From positions 62,001-126,000 of the forward strand of contig NZ_FNAE01000008.1 in the NCBI RefSeq assembly GCF_900101755.1: 64,000 nt of DNA, given 5' to 3'. A program made the translations under genes and the position numbers. Below the pieces are notes generated by a model, which was not told the origin of the DNA, made no database searches, and saw nothing but the letters and a program-made list of their open reading frames with translations. Shown in pieces: positions 43,879-52,345 of this stretch; position 1 is the first letter of the stretch; every line of letters starts with the position of its first letter. Source of the DNA: Ectopseudomonas alcaliphila (GTDB lineage Bacteria; Pseudomonadota; Gammaproteobacteria; Pseudomonadales; Pseudomonadaceae).

Positions 43879-46800
43879 ATGCATGCACTGATTGCCGCAG
43901 CGCTGGATCGCAGCCGTACCAGCCTGATGATCCTCACCTTCCTGATCCTCGGTGGCCTGGTCGCCTATGTCGCCATCCCCAAGGAATCCAACCCGGACGT
44001 GGTCATTCCCATGATCTACGTCTCGGTGACCCTGGAAGGTATCAGTCCGGAAGACGGCGAACGTCTGCTGGTGCGCCCACTGGAGCAGGAGCTGCGCAGC
44101 CTCGAGGGCGTCAAGGAAATGCGCTCGGTATCCAGCGAAGGACACGCCTCGGTGACCCTGGAGTTCGACGCCGGCTTCGACGCCAAGGTGGCGCTGGCCG
44201 ACGTGCGCGAGAAGGTCGATACCGCTCGCAGCAAGCTGCCTGAAGAGGCCGACGAGCCGACCGTCACCGAAGTCAATGTGGCGCTGTTCCCGGTGCTGTC
44301 GATCGGCCTGTCCGGCCCCATCGCCGAAACCGAGCTGGTGTATATCGCCCGGCGCCTGAAGGAGAACGTGGAAGGTATCGCCGAAGTGCTCTCGGTGACC
44401 ATTGGCGGCGACCGCGAGGACCTGCTGGAAATCGTCGTCGATCCGCAGGTGCTCGACAGCTACGGCATCGATTACAACGAGCTGTTCAACCTGGTCAGCC
44501 GCAACAACCGGCTGGTCGCCGCCGGCAGCCTGGATACCGGTGCCGGCCGCATGAGCATGAAGGTACCTGGCGTCATCGAAGACCTCGAAGACGTGATGAC
44601 AATGCCGATCAAGGTGGTCGGTGACAGCGTGATCACCTTCGCCGACGTCGCCACCATTCGCCGCACCTTCAAGGACCCCACCGGCTTCGCCCGCATCAAT
44701 GGCCAGCCCGCCATCGTGCTGGAAGTGGCCAAACGCAGCGGCGCCAACATCATCCATACCATCGAGCAGATCAAGGCGCTGATGGAGCAGGCAAAACCCC
44801 TGCTGCCGCCCGGTGTTGAAGTCAGCTACATCATGGACCAGTCGCAGGAAGTGCAGAGCATGCTCAGCGACCTGCTCAACAACGTACTGACCGCCATCGT
44901 CCTGGTGCTGATCCTGGTGGTGGCGAGCATGGGCATGCGTTCGGCGCTGCTGGTCGGCCTGACCATTCCCGGCGCCTTCCTCAGCGGCATCCTGCTGATC
45001 TGGATGCTCGGCTTCACCCTCAATATCGTCGTGCTGTTCAGCCTGATTCTGGTGGCCGGCATGCTGGTCGACGGCGCCATCGTCGTTTCCGAGCTGGCCG
45101 ACCGCTACCTGCACCAGGGGCAAACGCCTCGTCAGGCCTGGGCCAATGCCGCCACGCGGATGGCCTGGCCGGTTATAGCCTCCACCGCCACCACCTTGGT
45201 GGTGTTCCTGCCGCTGCTGTTCTGGCCCGGCGTGGTCGGTCAGTTCATGAAGTACCTGCCGGCCACCGTGATTCTCTGCCTGCTGGCCTCGCTGGCCATG
45301 GCCCTGGTGTTTCTGCCGGTGCTCGGCGCAGTCACCGGCGGCAACGCACGGCCAAAGGCGCAGAGCGCCAGCCGCGCGGGCAATGCCTATCGCCTGCTGC
45401 TGGAGAAACTGCTCAAGCGCCCCGGCCTGACCCTGCTTGGCATGCTCGCGCTGGTCTCGCTGATTTATGTCGGCTACGGCCGCTTCAACCACGGCGTGGA
45501 ATTCTTCCCCGATGTCGAGCCGGAAAGTGCGCAGATCTGGCTGCGCGCCCGTGGCGATCTGTCGGTGCAGGAGAAGGACGCCCTGCTCAAGCAGGTGGAA
45601 AAACAGGTGCTGGGCATGCGCGAGGTCAAGGCGTTGTATGCGCGCTCCCTGGCCCAACCGGAAGGCCAGCTCGGCGCCGATGTGATCGGCACCCTGCAGT
45701 TCCAGTTCGTCGACTGGCACCAGCGCCGTCCGGCCAACGACATTCTCGCCGAAATGAGCCAGCGTACCGCCGACATTCCCGGCGTGGTACTGGAGTTCCG
45801 CAAACAGGAACAGGGCCCCACCGACGGCAAGCCGGTGAAGCTGCAGATCAGCTCGCTGGACCCGGCGCAGGGCGAGCAGTGGGTCGAGCGTATCCGTGGG
45901 GAAATGCAAAGGCTCGGTGGCTTCGCCGATATCGAGGACGACCGCGCCCTGCCCGGCATCGAATGGCGGATCAAGGTCGACCGCGAGGCGGCCGCGCGCT
46001 TCGGCGCCGATGTGCTCAGCGTCGGCAACGCGGTGCAGATGATCACCAACGGCCTGAAACTGGCCACCTACCGCCCTGAAGATGCCACCGATGAAGTGGA
46101 CATCCGTGTGCGCCTGCCCGGTAACTGGCGCTCGCTCGACCAGCTCGGCCGTCTGACCCTCAATACAACCGCCGGCCAGGTACCGCTGAGCAACTTCGTC
46201 GACCTGCAGCCTGCGCCCAAGGTCGGCACCCTGCGCCGTGTCGATGGTGACCGCACCATCACCCTGCAGGCCGACCTGGCCGAGGGCGCGCGCCTGGACG
46301 AACGCCTCAGGGCATTACGCGAAGCCCTTGGTGATGTACCAGCCGAGGTCAAGGTGAAGTTCGCCGGCGAGGATGCCGACCAGCGCGAGGCCGCCATCTT
46401 CCTGATGACCGCCTTCGTCGTTGCGATCTTCCTCATGGCGATCATCCTGGTGACACAGTTCAACAGCCTCTACCAGGCAGCGCTGGTGTTGTCGGCCATC
46501 GTCCTCTCCACCGCCGGTGTACTGATGGGCCTGCTGGTAAATGGTCAGTCGTTCGGCATCGTCATGGTCGGCATGGGCCTGATCGCCCTGGCCGGCATCG
46601 TGGTGAACAACAACATCATCCTGATCGACACCTACAACCAGCTGCGCCGCCAGGGCCTGGAACCGCGCGAAGCAGCACTGGAAACCGGCAGCCTGCGCCT
46701 GCGCCCGGTACTACTGACGGCGGTGACCACCATCCTTGGTCTGATGCCCATGGTGCTCAGCATCAACGTCGACCTGGTGACACCGAGTCTCGGCTTCGGC

Positions 46801-47025
46801 GCGCCCTCGACGCAGTGGTGGACGCAGCTGTCCAGCGCCATCGCCGGCGGCCTGGCCTTCGCCACCGTGCTGACGCTGCTGCTCACCCCTTGCCTGCTGG
46901 TACTCGGCGCTCGCTTCGAGCGCCGCCCGCCACCGCTGGAGACCTACGACACCGACCTGCTCGACCTGCCGGAACACCTGATCGCCCGCAAACCCGACAG
47001 GGCAAACCTGCAGCGCACCAACTGA
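43879..47025 (+). CDS. RND efflux inner-membrane pump
   Basis: Proton-driven efflux pump of the HAE-1 type, 1048 aa with two repeats of transmembrane helix 1, large periplasmic loop and five further helices. Features include ESNPDVVIPMIYVSVTLEGISPEDGERLLVRPLEQELRSLEGV and RRVDGDRTITLQADL. In helix 4 the proton-relay motif reads LVDGAIV (D398 G399) where AcrB has D407 D408, and helix 10 reads GIVVNNNIILID where AcrB has K940. This fits a divergent branch rather than the AcrB/MexB group. No outer-membrane factor gene follows. Substrate unknown. Confidence 0.93.
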   Translation: MHALIAAALDRSRTSLMILTFLILGGLVAYVAIPKESNPDVVIPMIYVSVTLEGISPEDGERLLVRPLEQELRSLEGVKEMRSVSSEGHASVTLEFDAGFDAKVALADVREKVDTARSKLPEEADEPTVTEVNVALFPVLSIGLSGPIAETELVYIARRLKENVEGIAEVLSVTIGGDREDLLEIVVDPQVLDSYGIDYNELFNLVSRNNRLVAAGSLDTGAGRMSMKVPGVIEDLEDVMTMPIKVVGDSVITFADVATIRRTFKDPTGFARINGQPAIVLEVAKRSGANIIHTIEQIKALMEQAKPLLPPGVEVSYIMDQSQEVQSMLSDLLNNVLTAIVLVLILVVASMGMRSALLVGLTIPGAFLSGILLIWMLGFTLNIVVLFSLILVAGMLVDGAIVVSELADRYLHQGQTPRQAWANAATRMAWPVIASTATTLVVFLPLLFWPGVVGQFMKYLPATVILCLLASLAMALVFLPVLGAVTGGNARPKAQSASRAGNAYRLLLEKLLKRPGLTLLGMLALVSLIYVGYGRFNHGVEFFPDVEPESAQIWLRARGDLSVQEKDALLKQVEKQVLGMREVKALYARSLAQPEGQLGADVIGTLQFQFVDWHQRRPANDILAEMSQRTADIPGVVLEFRKQEQGPTDGKPVKLQISSLDPAQGEQWVERIRGEMQRLGGFADIEDDRALPGIEWRIKVDREAAARFGADVLSVGNAVQMITNGLKLATYRPEDATDEVDIRVRLPGNWRSLDQLGRLTLNTTAGQVPLSNFVDLQPAPKVGTLRRVDGDRTITLQADLAEGARLDERLRALREALGDVPAEVKVKFAGEDADQREAAIFLMTAFVVAIFLMAIILVTQFNSLYQAALVLSAIVLSTAGVLMGLLVNGQSFGIVMVGMGLIALAGIVVNNNIILIDTYNQLRRQGLEPREAALETGSLRLRPVLLTAVTTILGLMPMVLSINVDLVTPSLGFGAPSTQWWTQLSSAIAGGLAFATVLTLLLTPCLLVLGARFERRPPPLETYDTDLLDLPEHLIARKPDRANLQRTN

Positions 47026-47180
47026 CGCTGGAGTCCGGCGCCCCAGCAACCAAAGCTGGATACATGGCAAAACGCCAGATATCGCCTAGGCTAACCAGCA
47101 ACGATGGTTAGGGCGGGAATGGAAAGACAGCAGGGATGCTTTTAACAGACAGCAGACGCGCAGGCGTCTTGCAGAAACGA

Positions 47181-47212
47181 CAAAGCCCTCTCTCGGAGGG
47201 CTTTGCTTTTTC
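47181..47212 (+). terminator. Rho-independent terminator downstream of the RND operon
   Basis: CAAAGCCCTC and GAGGGCTTTG arms (47181-47190, 47196-47205) around a five-base loop, followed by CTTTTTCC. It lies 155 bases after the pump gene stop and isolates the alginate operon from it. Confidence 0.88.
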
Positions 47213-47251
47213 CACTCGCTTGCATTGGCCAGCGGAAGGAAGAAATACCGA

Positions 47252-47302
47252 GCTAACGAAGTGTATGGGGTCGGCATCCTGCCGGTTGGCCACTTCGTTA
47301 GC
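47252..47302. repeat. 12-base inverted repeat with nested hairpin
   Basis: GCTAACGAAGTG (47252-47263) and CACTTCGTTAGC (47291-47302) are exact reverse complements. The spacer itself contains CGGCATCCTGCCG. The whole can form a cruciform or stable RNA stem. It is not a match to the attC core, and I see no integrase. Confidence 0.5.
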
Positions 47303-47847
47303 CCGGTGACCGGAGAGTAGTCCAGGCAGTGGCACTGTGCCAAGCCTCAATTGCGCGGCATGTTTCACAGAGCGGAGATGCTCCCCTGGCAGCGCTCCCC
47401 CCGCCCGAAATCCCCCCAGCACGTTCGCATGACTGCTGCTCAGCACCCTCTCTCGTGACGTTGAGAACAGCGAAACGCACTTATGCACAACTTACGAGCA
47501 GGGTCTTACTCCAGCGCCATACAACTAAGCACAAAATACAATGTTTTTATGGCGCCATAAAAATAACGCCCATAAAAGCACCAACTATTTTTTGGCGCCT
47601 AAAAAACAGCAAATATAAGTTATTGTTTTTATTGAACAAAATTTTAAAGAAAGACAAACAAGAACAATTCGAAGTTTTTGGTTCACGTTTTGCTTGAAAT
47701 GCCAAAACAGCCAACTTAGTATCCGCGCCAATTCGAGTACCACCCATTCGATTGCAGTAACCATTACGCAATCTTAGTGGCGTACTTAATGAACACGGAT
47801 GTCGGCCAGTTCAAACCGGCTAGCTCAATTATATGAGAGAGGGACCT
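47303..47847 (+). promoter_or_regulatory. Long AT-rich leader upstream of algD
   Basis: About 545 bases without a convincing gene. From about 47515 to 47720 the composition is strongly AT-rich against a GC-rich genome. It holds two related palindromes, 47544-47563 (TTTTTAT-GGCGCC-ATAAAAA) and 47588-47606 (TTTTTT-GGCGCC-TAAAAAA). algD of other pseudomonads also has a long regulatory leader bound by AlgU, AlgR and AmrZ. I could not find a good AlgU match (GAACTT-N16-TCTGA); CAACTT at 47718-47723 is the closest -35. Confidence 0.6.
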
Positions 47848-49158
47848 ATGAGAATCACCATCTTTGGATTGGGTTATGTGGGCGCCGTATGCGCCGGTTG
47901 CTTGTCGGCTCGCGGCCATGAGGTCATTGGCGTCGATGTATCGCAAACCAAGATCGACCTGATCAATCAAGGCAAATCCCCCATCGTCGAACCCGGTCTC
48001 GGCGAACTGCTCGAAGCCGGCGTCAGATCCGGCCTGCTGCGCGGCACCACCGATGTCAGCGCCGCAGTGCTGGCCAGCGAGCTGTCGTTCATTGCCGTGG
48101 GCACACCGAGCAAGCGCAATGGCGACCTCGACCTCGGTTATATGGAGTCGGTGTGCAAGCAGATCGGTACCGCCCTGCGCGACAAGCAGGAACGTCACAC
48201 CGTGGTTGTGCGCAGCACGGTCCTGCCGGGCACGGTAAAGAATGTGGTGATACCGCTGATCGAAGCAGCGTCCGGCAAGAAAGCCGGTATCGATTTCGGC
48301 GTGGCCACCAACCCGGAATTCCTGCGTGAAAGCACCGCGATCAAGGATTACGACTTCCCGGCCATGACCGTGATCGGTGAGCTGGACGAACAATCCGGCG
48401 ATCTTCTGCAAGAGCTGTACAGCGAACTGGACGCGCCGATCATCCGCAAGTCCATCGAAGTGGCGGAGATGATCAAGTACACCTGCAACGTCTGGCACGC
48501 AGCCAAGGTCACCTTCGCCAACGAGATCGGCAACATTGCCAAGGCCGCCGGCGTCGATGGCCGCGAAGTGATGGACGTGGTCTGCCAGGATCACAAGCTC
48601 AATCTCTCCAAGTACTACATGAAGCCCGGCTTCGCCTTCGGCGGCTCGTGCCTGCCCAAGGATGTGCGCGCCCTCTCCTACCGTGCCGGCAGCCTGGACG
48701 TGGAAGCACCGCTGATCAACTCGCTGATGCGCAGCAACGCCGCCCAGGTGAAGAAAGCCTTCGACATCGTCGCCAGCTATGACAAGCGCCGCATCGGCCT
48801 GCTGGGTCTGAGCTTCAAGGCTGGCACCGACGACCTGCGTGAAAGCCCCCTGGTCGAGCTGGCCGAAATGCTGATCGGCAAAGGCTACGAACTGCGCATT
48901 TTCGACAGCAACGTCGAATACGCCCGCGTTTTCGGCGCCAACAAGGAATACATCGAATCGAAGATCCCCCACGTTTCCTCGCTGCTGTGCAAGGAGCTCG
49001 ACGAGGTGGTCTCGCAATCCGACGTACTGATCATTGGCAATGGTGAACAGCGCTTCGCCGAAGTCATAAACAGCGTCGGTGACGACAAACAGATCGTCGA
49101 CCTCGTGGGCTTCATGACGCATGCCACCCAGGCCAACAAGGAAGGTATCTGCTGGTAG
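47848..49158 (+). CDS. algD: GDP-mannose 6-dehydrogenase AlgD
   Basis: Commits GDP-mannose to alginate by oxidising it to GDP-mannuronate with two NAD. The 436 aa protein is the same length as P. aeruginosa AlgD. It has the Rossmann motif MRITIFGLGYVGAVCAGCL, the TNPEFLRE segment, and the catalytic cysteine C268 in GGSCLPKD. The ATG at 47848 follows GAGAGGGACC. It heads the operon but is separated from algA by 163 bases that contain an inverted-repeat element. Confidence 0.97.
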   Translation: MRITIFGLGYVGAVCAGCLSARGHEVIGVDVSQTKIDLINQGKSPIVEPGLGELLEAGVRSGLLRGTTDVSAAVLASELSFIAVGTPSKRNGDLDLGYMESVCKQIGTALRDKQERHTVVVRSTVLPGTVKNVVIPLIEAASGKKAGIDFGVATNPEFLRESTAIKDYDFPAMTVIGELDEQSGDLLQELYSELDAPIIRKSIEVAEMIKYTCNVWHAAKVTFANEIGNIAKAAGVDGREVMDVVCQDHKLNLSKYYMKPGFAFGGSCLPKDVRALSYRAGSLDVEAPLINSLMRSNAAQVKKAFDIVASYDKRRIGLLGLSFKAGTDDLRESPLVELAEMLIGKGYELRIFDSNVEYARVFGANKEYIESKIPHVSSLLCKELDEVVSQSDVLIIGNGEQRFAEVINSVGDDKQIVDLVGFMTHATQANKEGICW

Positions 49159-49166
49159 CAAAAAGC

Positions 49167-49218
49167 TAGGGCCTGTACGAAAAGTCGCCGAGCGCAGGCA
49201 CTTTTCGTACAGAGCCTA
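49167..49218. mobile_element. MITE-like hairpin or joined IS ends between algD and algA
   Basis: The 19-base ends are reverse complements with two mismatches; the inner 13 bases (CTGTACGAAAAGT at 49173-49185, its complement at 49200-49212) are perfect. The outer TA suggests a target site. The 14-base centre is too short to code for anything. It resembles terminal repeats of Pseudomonas insertion sequences, left as a miniature element; I cannot name the family. Confidence 0.5.
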
Positions 49219-49321
49219 ACAAGAACAGAGGCGGCACCGGTTGGGCGCCGCTTGATTGGTTATGGCATGTCGCCCGTTCACTGCCCATACGATCCGAATC
49301 GATGTTTACAGGAGTGACAGC

Positions 49322-50746
49322 ATGATTCCTCTGATTTTGTCCGGTGGTAGCGGTTCCAGACTCTGGCCGCTCTCGCGCAAGCTTTATCCCAAGCAGTTCC
49401 TGGCCCTCACCGGCAGCGAGACCCTGTTTCAGCAGACACTCGGCCGCCTGGCAATCGAGGGCATCAGCAAGCCCATCGTGGTGTGCAACGAGGAACATCG
49501 CTTCATCGTCAGCGAGCAACTTGCCGCTATCGGCGGCGAAGCGCAGACCATTCTGCTGGAGCCGTTCGGCCGCAACACCGCGCCGGCCGTGGCCATCGCC
49601 GCCATGCACCTGCTCGCCGCCGGGCGCGACGAGCTGATCCTGGTCCTGCCAGCTGATCATGTGATCGAAGACCTCCCGGTGTTCCATAGCGCACTCGGTG
49701 TGGCTCGCAAGGCTGCAGAACAGGGCGAGATGGTGCTGTTCGGCATCCCCGCCGAGCGGCCTGAAACCGGTTACGGCTATATCAGGACCGGCGAGCGATC
49801 CGGGCTGCCGGGTGGCGTTCTGTCAGTCGAGCAGTTCGTCGAGAAACCCGACCTGGCCACCGCCAGCGAATTCGTGGCGCAAGGCGACTACGTCTGGAAC
49901 AGCGGCATGTTCCTGTTCCGCTGCAGCCGCTATCTGGAAGAACTGCAACGGCACGATCAGGACATCTACGACACCTGCCAGCTGGCGCTCAGCCGCAGCA
50001 AGAGCGACCTGCAATTCATCCGTATCGACCCCAGCTCCTTCGAGTGCTGCCCGGACAACTCCATCGACTACGCGGTGATGGAAAAGACCGATCGCGCCTG
50101 CGTGGTGCCGCTCGCGGCAGGCTGGAACGACGTCGGCTCCTGGTCTGCGCTGTGGGATGTTCAGGACAAGGACGACCAGGGCAACAGTTGCTCTGGCGAC
50201 GTGGTGATCCACGACAGTCAGGACTGCCTGGCCCATAGCCAGAGCAAGCTGGTGACCCTGGTCGGTCTGAAGGACGTGGTGGTGGTGGAGACCAAGGACG
50301 CCGTGATGGTCGCCCACAAGGACCGCGTGCAGGACGTCAAGCATCTGGTCAACACCCTCACCTGCGAGGGGCGCACCGAGGCGCAGAACCACTGCCAGGT
50401 CTATCGCCCGTGGGGCAGCTACGACTCCATCGACAGTGGTAACCGCTTTCAGGTCAAACGCATCGTGGTCAAGCCAGGCGCCAGCCTGTCGCTGCAAAAG
50501 CACCACCACCGGGCCGAACACTGGATCGTGGTCTCCGGCACTGCGCGGGTGACCTGTGACGACAAGACCTTCCTGCTCTGGGAGAACCAGTCGACCTACA
50601 TCCCCATCGCCGCCGTTCACCGTCTTGCCAACCCCGGCAAGATTCCCCTGGAGATCATCGAAGTCCAGTCCGGCAGCTATCTGGGTGAGGACGACATCGA
50701 GCGATTCGAGGATGTCTACGGCCGCACCGACGCCACGATCAGCTAG
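49322..50746 (+). CDS. algA: Mannose-6-P isomerase/mannose-1-P guanylyltransferase AlgA
   Basis: Bifunctional enzyme supplying GDP-mannose for alginate. The 474 aa protein has the nucleotidyltransferase domain (LILSGGSGSRLWPLSRKLYPKQFLAL, ETGYGYIRTG, FVEKPDLATA, WNSGMFLF, NDVGSWSALW) and a C-terminal type II isomerase cupin (VYRPWGSYDSIDSGNRFQVKRIVVKPGASLSLQKHHHRAEHWIVVSGTA). AGGAG precedes the ATG. In P. aeruginosa algA is the last gene of the operon; here it is second. Confidence 0.96.
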   Translation: MIPLILSGGSGSRLWPLSRKLYPKQFLALTGSETLFQQTLGRLAIEGISKPIVVCNEEHRFIVSEQLAAIGGEAQTILLEPFGRNTAPAVAIAAMHLLAAGRDELILVLPADHVIEDLPVFHSALGVARKAAEQGEMVLFGIPAERPETGYGYIRTGERSGLPGGVLSVEQFVEKPDLATASEFVAQGDYVWNSGMFLFRCSRYLEELQRHDQDIYDTCQLALSRSKSDLQFIRIDPSSFECCPDNSIDYAVMEKTDRACVVPLAAGWNDVGSWSALWDVQDKDDQGNSCSGDVVIHDSQDCLAHSQSKLVTLVGLKDVVVVETKDAVMVAHKDRVQDVKHLVNTLTCEGRTEAQNHCQVYRPWGSYDSIDSGNRFQVKRIVVKPGASLSLQKHHHRAEHWIVVSGTARVTCDDKTFLLWENQSTYIPIAAVHRLANPGKIPLEIIEVQSGSYLGEDDIERFEDVYGRTDATIS

Positions 50747-50807
50747 CGACTTTCAGCGTCACAACGCCTGACGTCCGTACACGGCTTCACTGGAGGAAGC
50801 ACGTCAC

Positions 50808-52328
50808 ATGCCTAGGTTATTCAATGGGGTCGACACCTCATCCGGTTTCGGCAAGCTGTGCGGTTGGCTATGCCTGATCGCCTTGCTCGCGCTTGCCTCG
50901 GAAATGGTCGACCCGAGCTACCTCGACCCGTCGCATCAGAAATTCATTTTCCTGATCGGCGCGCTGGGCATGTGGCGGTACGGCAACGCCGCCACTCACT
51001 ATCTGCGCGGCATGTACTTCCTGCACTGGCGTTTCCCACGGATGCGCAAGGCCGTCGAGCGCATGGGGGCCGCGGCGCTGCCCGAGCACATGTTCATGGT
51101 GGTGACCAGCTTCCGCATCCCGACCCACACCACTTTCAAGGTGTACCAGTCGGTGTTTCAGGAAGTGCAGCGGATGCCGGTGCCCTGCACCGTCATCGCC
51201 TCGATCGTGGAGAAAGGCGACGAGAATTTCATCAAGGACATCATGCGGCAGGAAGTGCGCGACCGCGACGACATCAAGCTGATCATCGTGCGCGCCCGTG
51301 GCACCGGCAAACGCGACGGCCTGGCGCATGCCTTCCGCGCCCTGTCCCGGCAGATGCCCCTGGAGAACGCCGTGGTGGGTGTGGTCGATGGCGACACCAT
51401 GATGCTGCCCGGCTGCGTCGAGCGCGCCGTCAGCATGTTCGCCTACCTGCCCAGCGTCGGTGGCATCACCACCAACGAGTTCTGCGAGGTGGAAGGCAGC
51501 AAGCTGATGCAGGAATGGCACACCATGCGCTTCGTCCAGCGGCACATCAACATGTGCTCGATGGCACTGAGCAAACGCGTGCTGACCATGACCGGGCGCC
51601 TGTCGTTCTTCCGCGCCAGCGTGATGACCAACCCGGAATTCATCAAGGACGTGGAAGCCGACTTCCTCGACCACTGGCGGCTGGGGCGTTTCCAGTTCCT
51701 TACCGGTGACGACAAGTCCTCCTGGTTCAGCCTGATGCGCGCCGGCTGGGACACCTTCTACGTCCCCGACAGCCACACCCTGACGGTGGAGCATCCACCA
51801 GACAACAGCTTCCTGCGCGCGACCCGGCAGCTGATGTACCGCTGGTATGGCAACTCGCTGCGCCAGAACTTCCGCGCTACCCGACTGCTGGGCCTCGACC
51901 GCCTGGGCCTGTTCACCATGTACGTGCTGTACGACCAGCGCGTGTCCATGTGGACCTGCCTGATGGGTTTGAGCGCCTCGGTAGTGGCCGGCCTGCTGTT
52001 CGGCATCCAGTACCTGTTGCTGTACCTGTTCTGGGTGCTGTTGTCGCGCACCCTGGTAACGCTGTTGTTCTTCTTCGCCAAGCACCCGGTGCATCCGATG
52101 TACCCCTTCGTTCTGTATTACAACCAGATCGTCGGCTCGGTGATGAAGGTTTACACCATGTTCCACATGGATCAGCAGAGCTGGACCCGGCAAAAGACCA
52201 CGCTCAGCAATGGCAGCGTCAGTTTCGATGCGGCCCTTAATCGATGGACGTCGAAGACGATGTTGTTGTCCTCCATTGCCATCTTCTTCGGGGTCATTTC
52301 GGTCCTGCTAGAACTCACGCAACCTTAA
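50808..52328 (+). CDS. alg8: Alginate polymerase catalytic subunit Alg8
   Basis: Inner-membrane family 2 glycosyltransferase that polymerises mannuronate from GDP-mannuronate. The 506 aa protein has N-terminal membrane helices, the catalytic region with VVGVVDGDTMMLPGCVERAV, DVEADFLDHWRLGRFQFLTGDDKSSWF, and C-terminal helices (about 385-450 and 480-505). It has the Alg8 N-terminus (GVDTSSGFGKLCGWLCLIALLALASEMVDPSYLDP). It works with Alg44, whose gene follows by 17 bases. Confidence 0.96.
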   Translation: MPRLFNGVDTSSGFGKLCGWLCLIALLALASEMVDPSYLDPSHQKFIFLIGALGMWRYGNAATHYLRGMYFLHWRFPRMRKAVERMGAAALPEHMFMVVTSFRIPTHTTFKVYQSVFQEVQRMPVPCTVIASIVEKGDENFIKDIMRQEVRDRDDIKLIIVRARGTGKRDGLAHAFRALSRQMPLENAVVGVVDGDTMMLPGCVERAVSMFAYLPSVGGITTNEFCEVEGSKLMQEWHTMRFVQRHINMCSMALSKRVLTMTGRLSFFRASVMTNPEFIKDVEADFLDHWRLGRFQFLTGDDKSSWFSLMRAGWDTFYVPDSHTLTVEHPPDNSFLRATRQLMYRWYGNSLRQNFRATRLLGLDRLGLFTMYVLYDQRVSMWTCLMGLSASVVAGLLFGIQYLLLYLFWVLLSRTLVTLLFFFAKHPVHPMYPFVLYYNQIVGSVMKVYTMFHMDQQSWTRQKTTLSNGSVSFDAALNRWTSKTMLLSSIAIFFGVISVLLELTQP

Positions 52329-52345
52329 GTAAAGGCGCGAATGCT

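Noticed and set aside
43807..45909. 700-codon minus-strand frame opposite the RND pump
   Set aside because: His/Gln/Asp-rich composition typical of an antisense frame; the pump on the plus strand is certain.
47252..47302. Integron attC site
   Set aside because: The ends have GCTAAC/GTTAGC but do not fit the RYYYAAC and GTTRRRY cores, and no integrase or cassette is present.
47634..47680. AlgU (sigma-22) promoter for algD
   Set aside because: Several GAAC starts occur (for example near 47634 and 47661), but none has a TCTGA or TCCAA -10 at 16-17 bases, so I did not call one.
47329..47697. 122-codon plus-strand frame in the algD leader
   Set aside because: Starts in GC-rich and ends in AT-rich DNA, crosses the paired palindromes, has no ribosome-binding site and no recognisable motif. 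I treat the region as regulatory.
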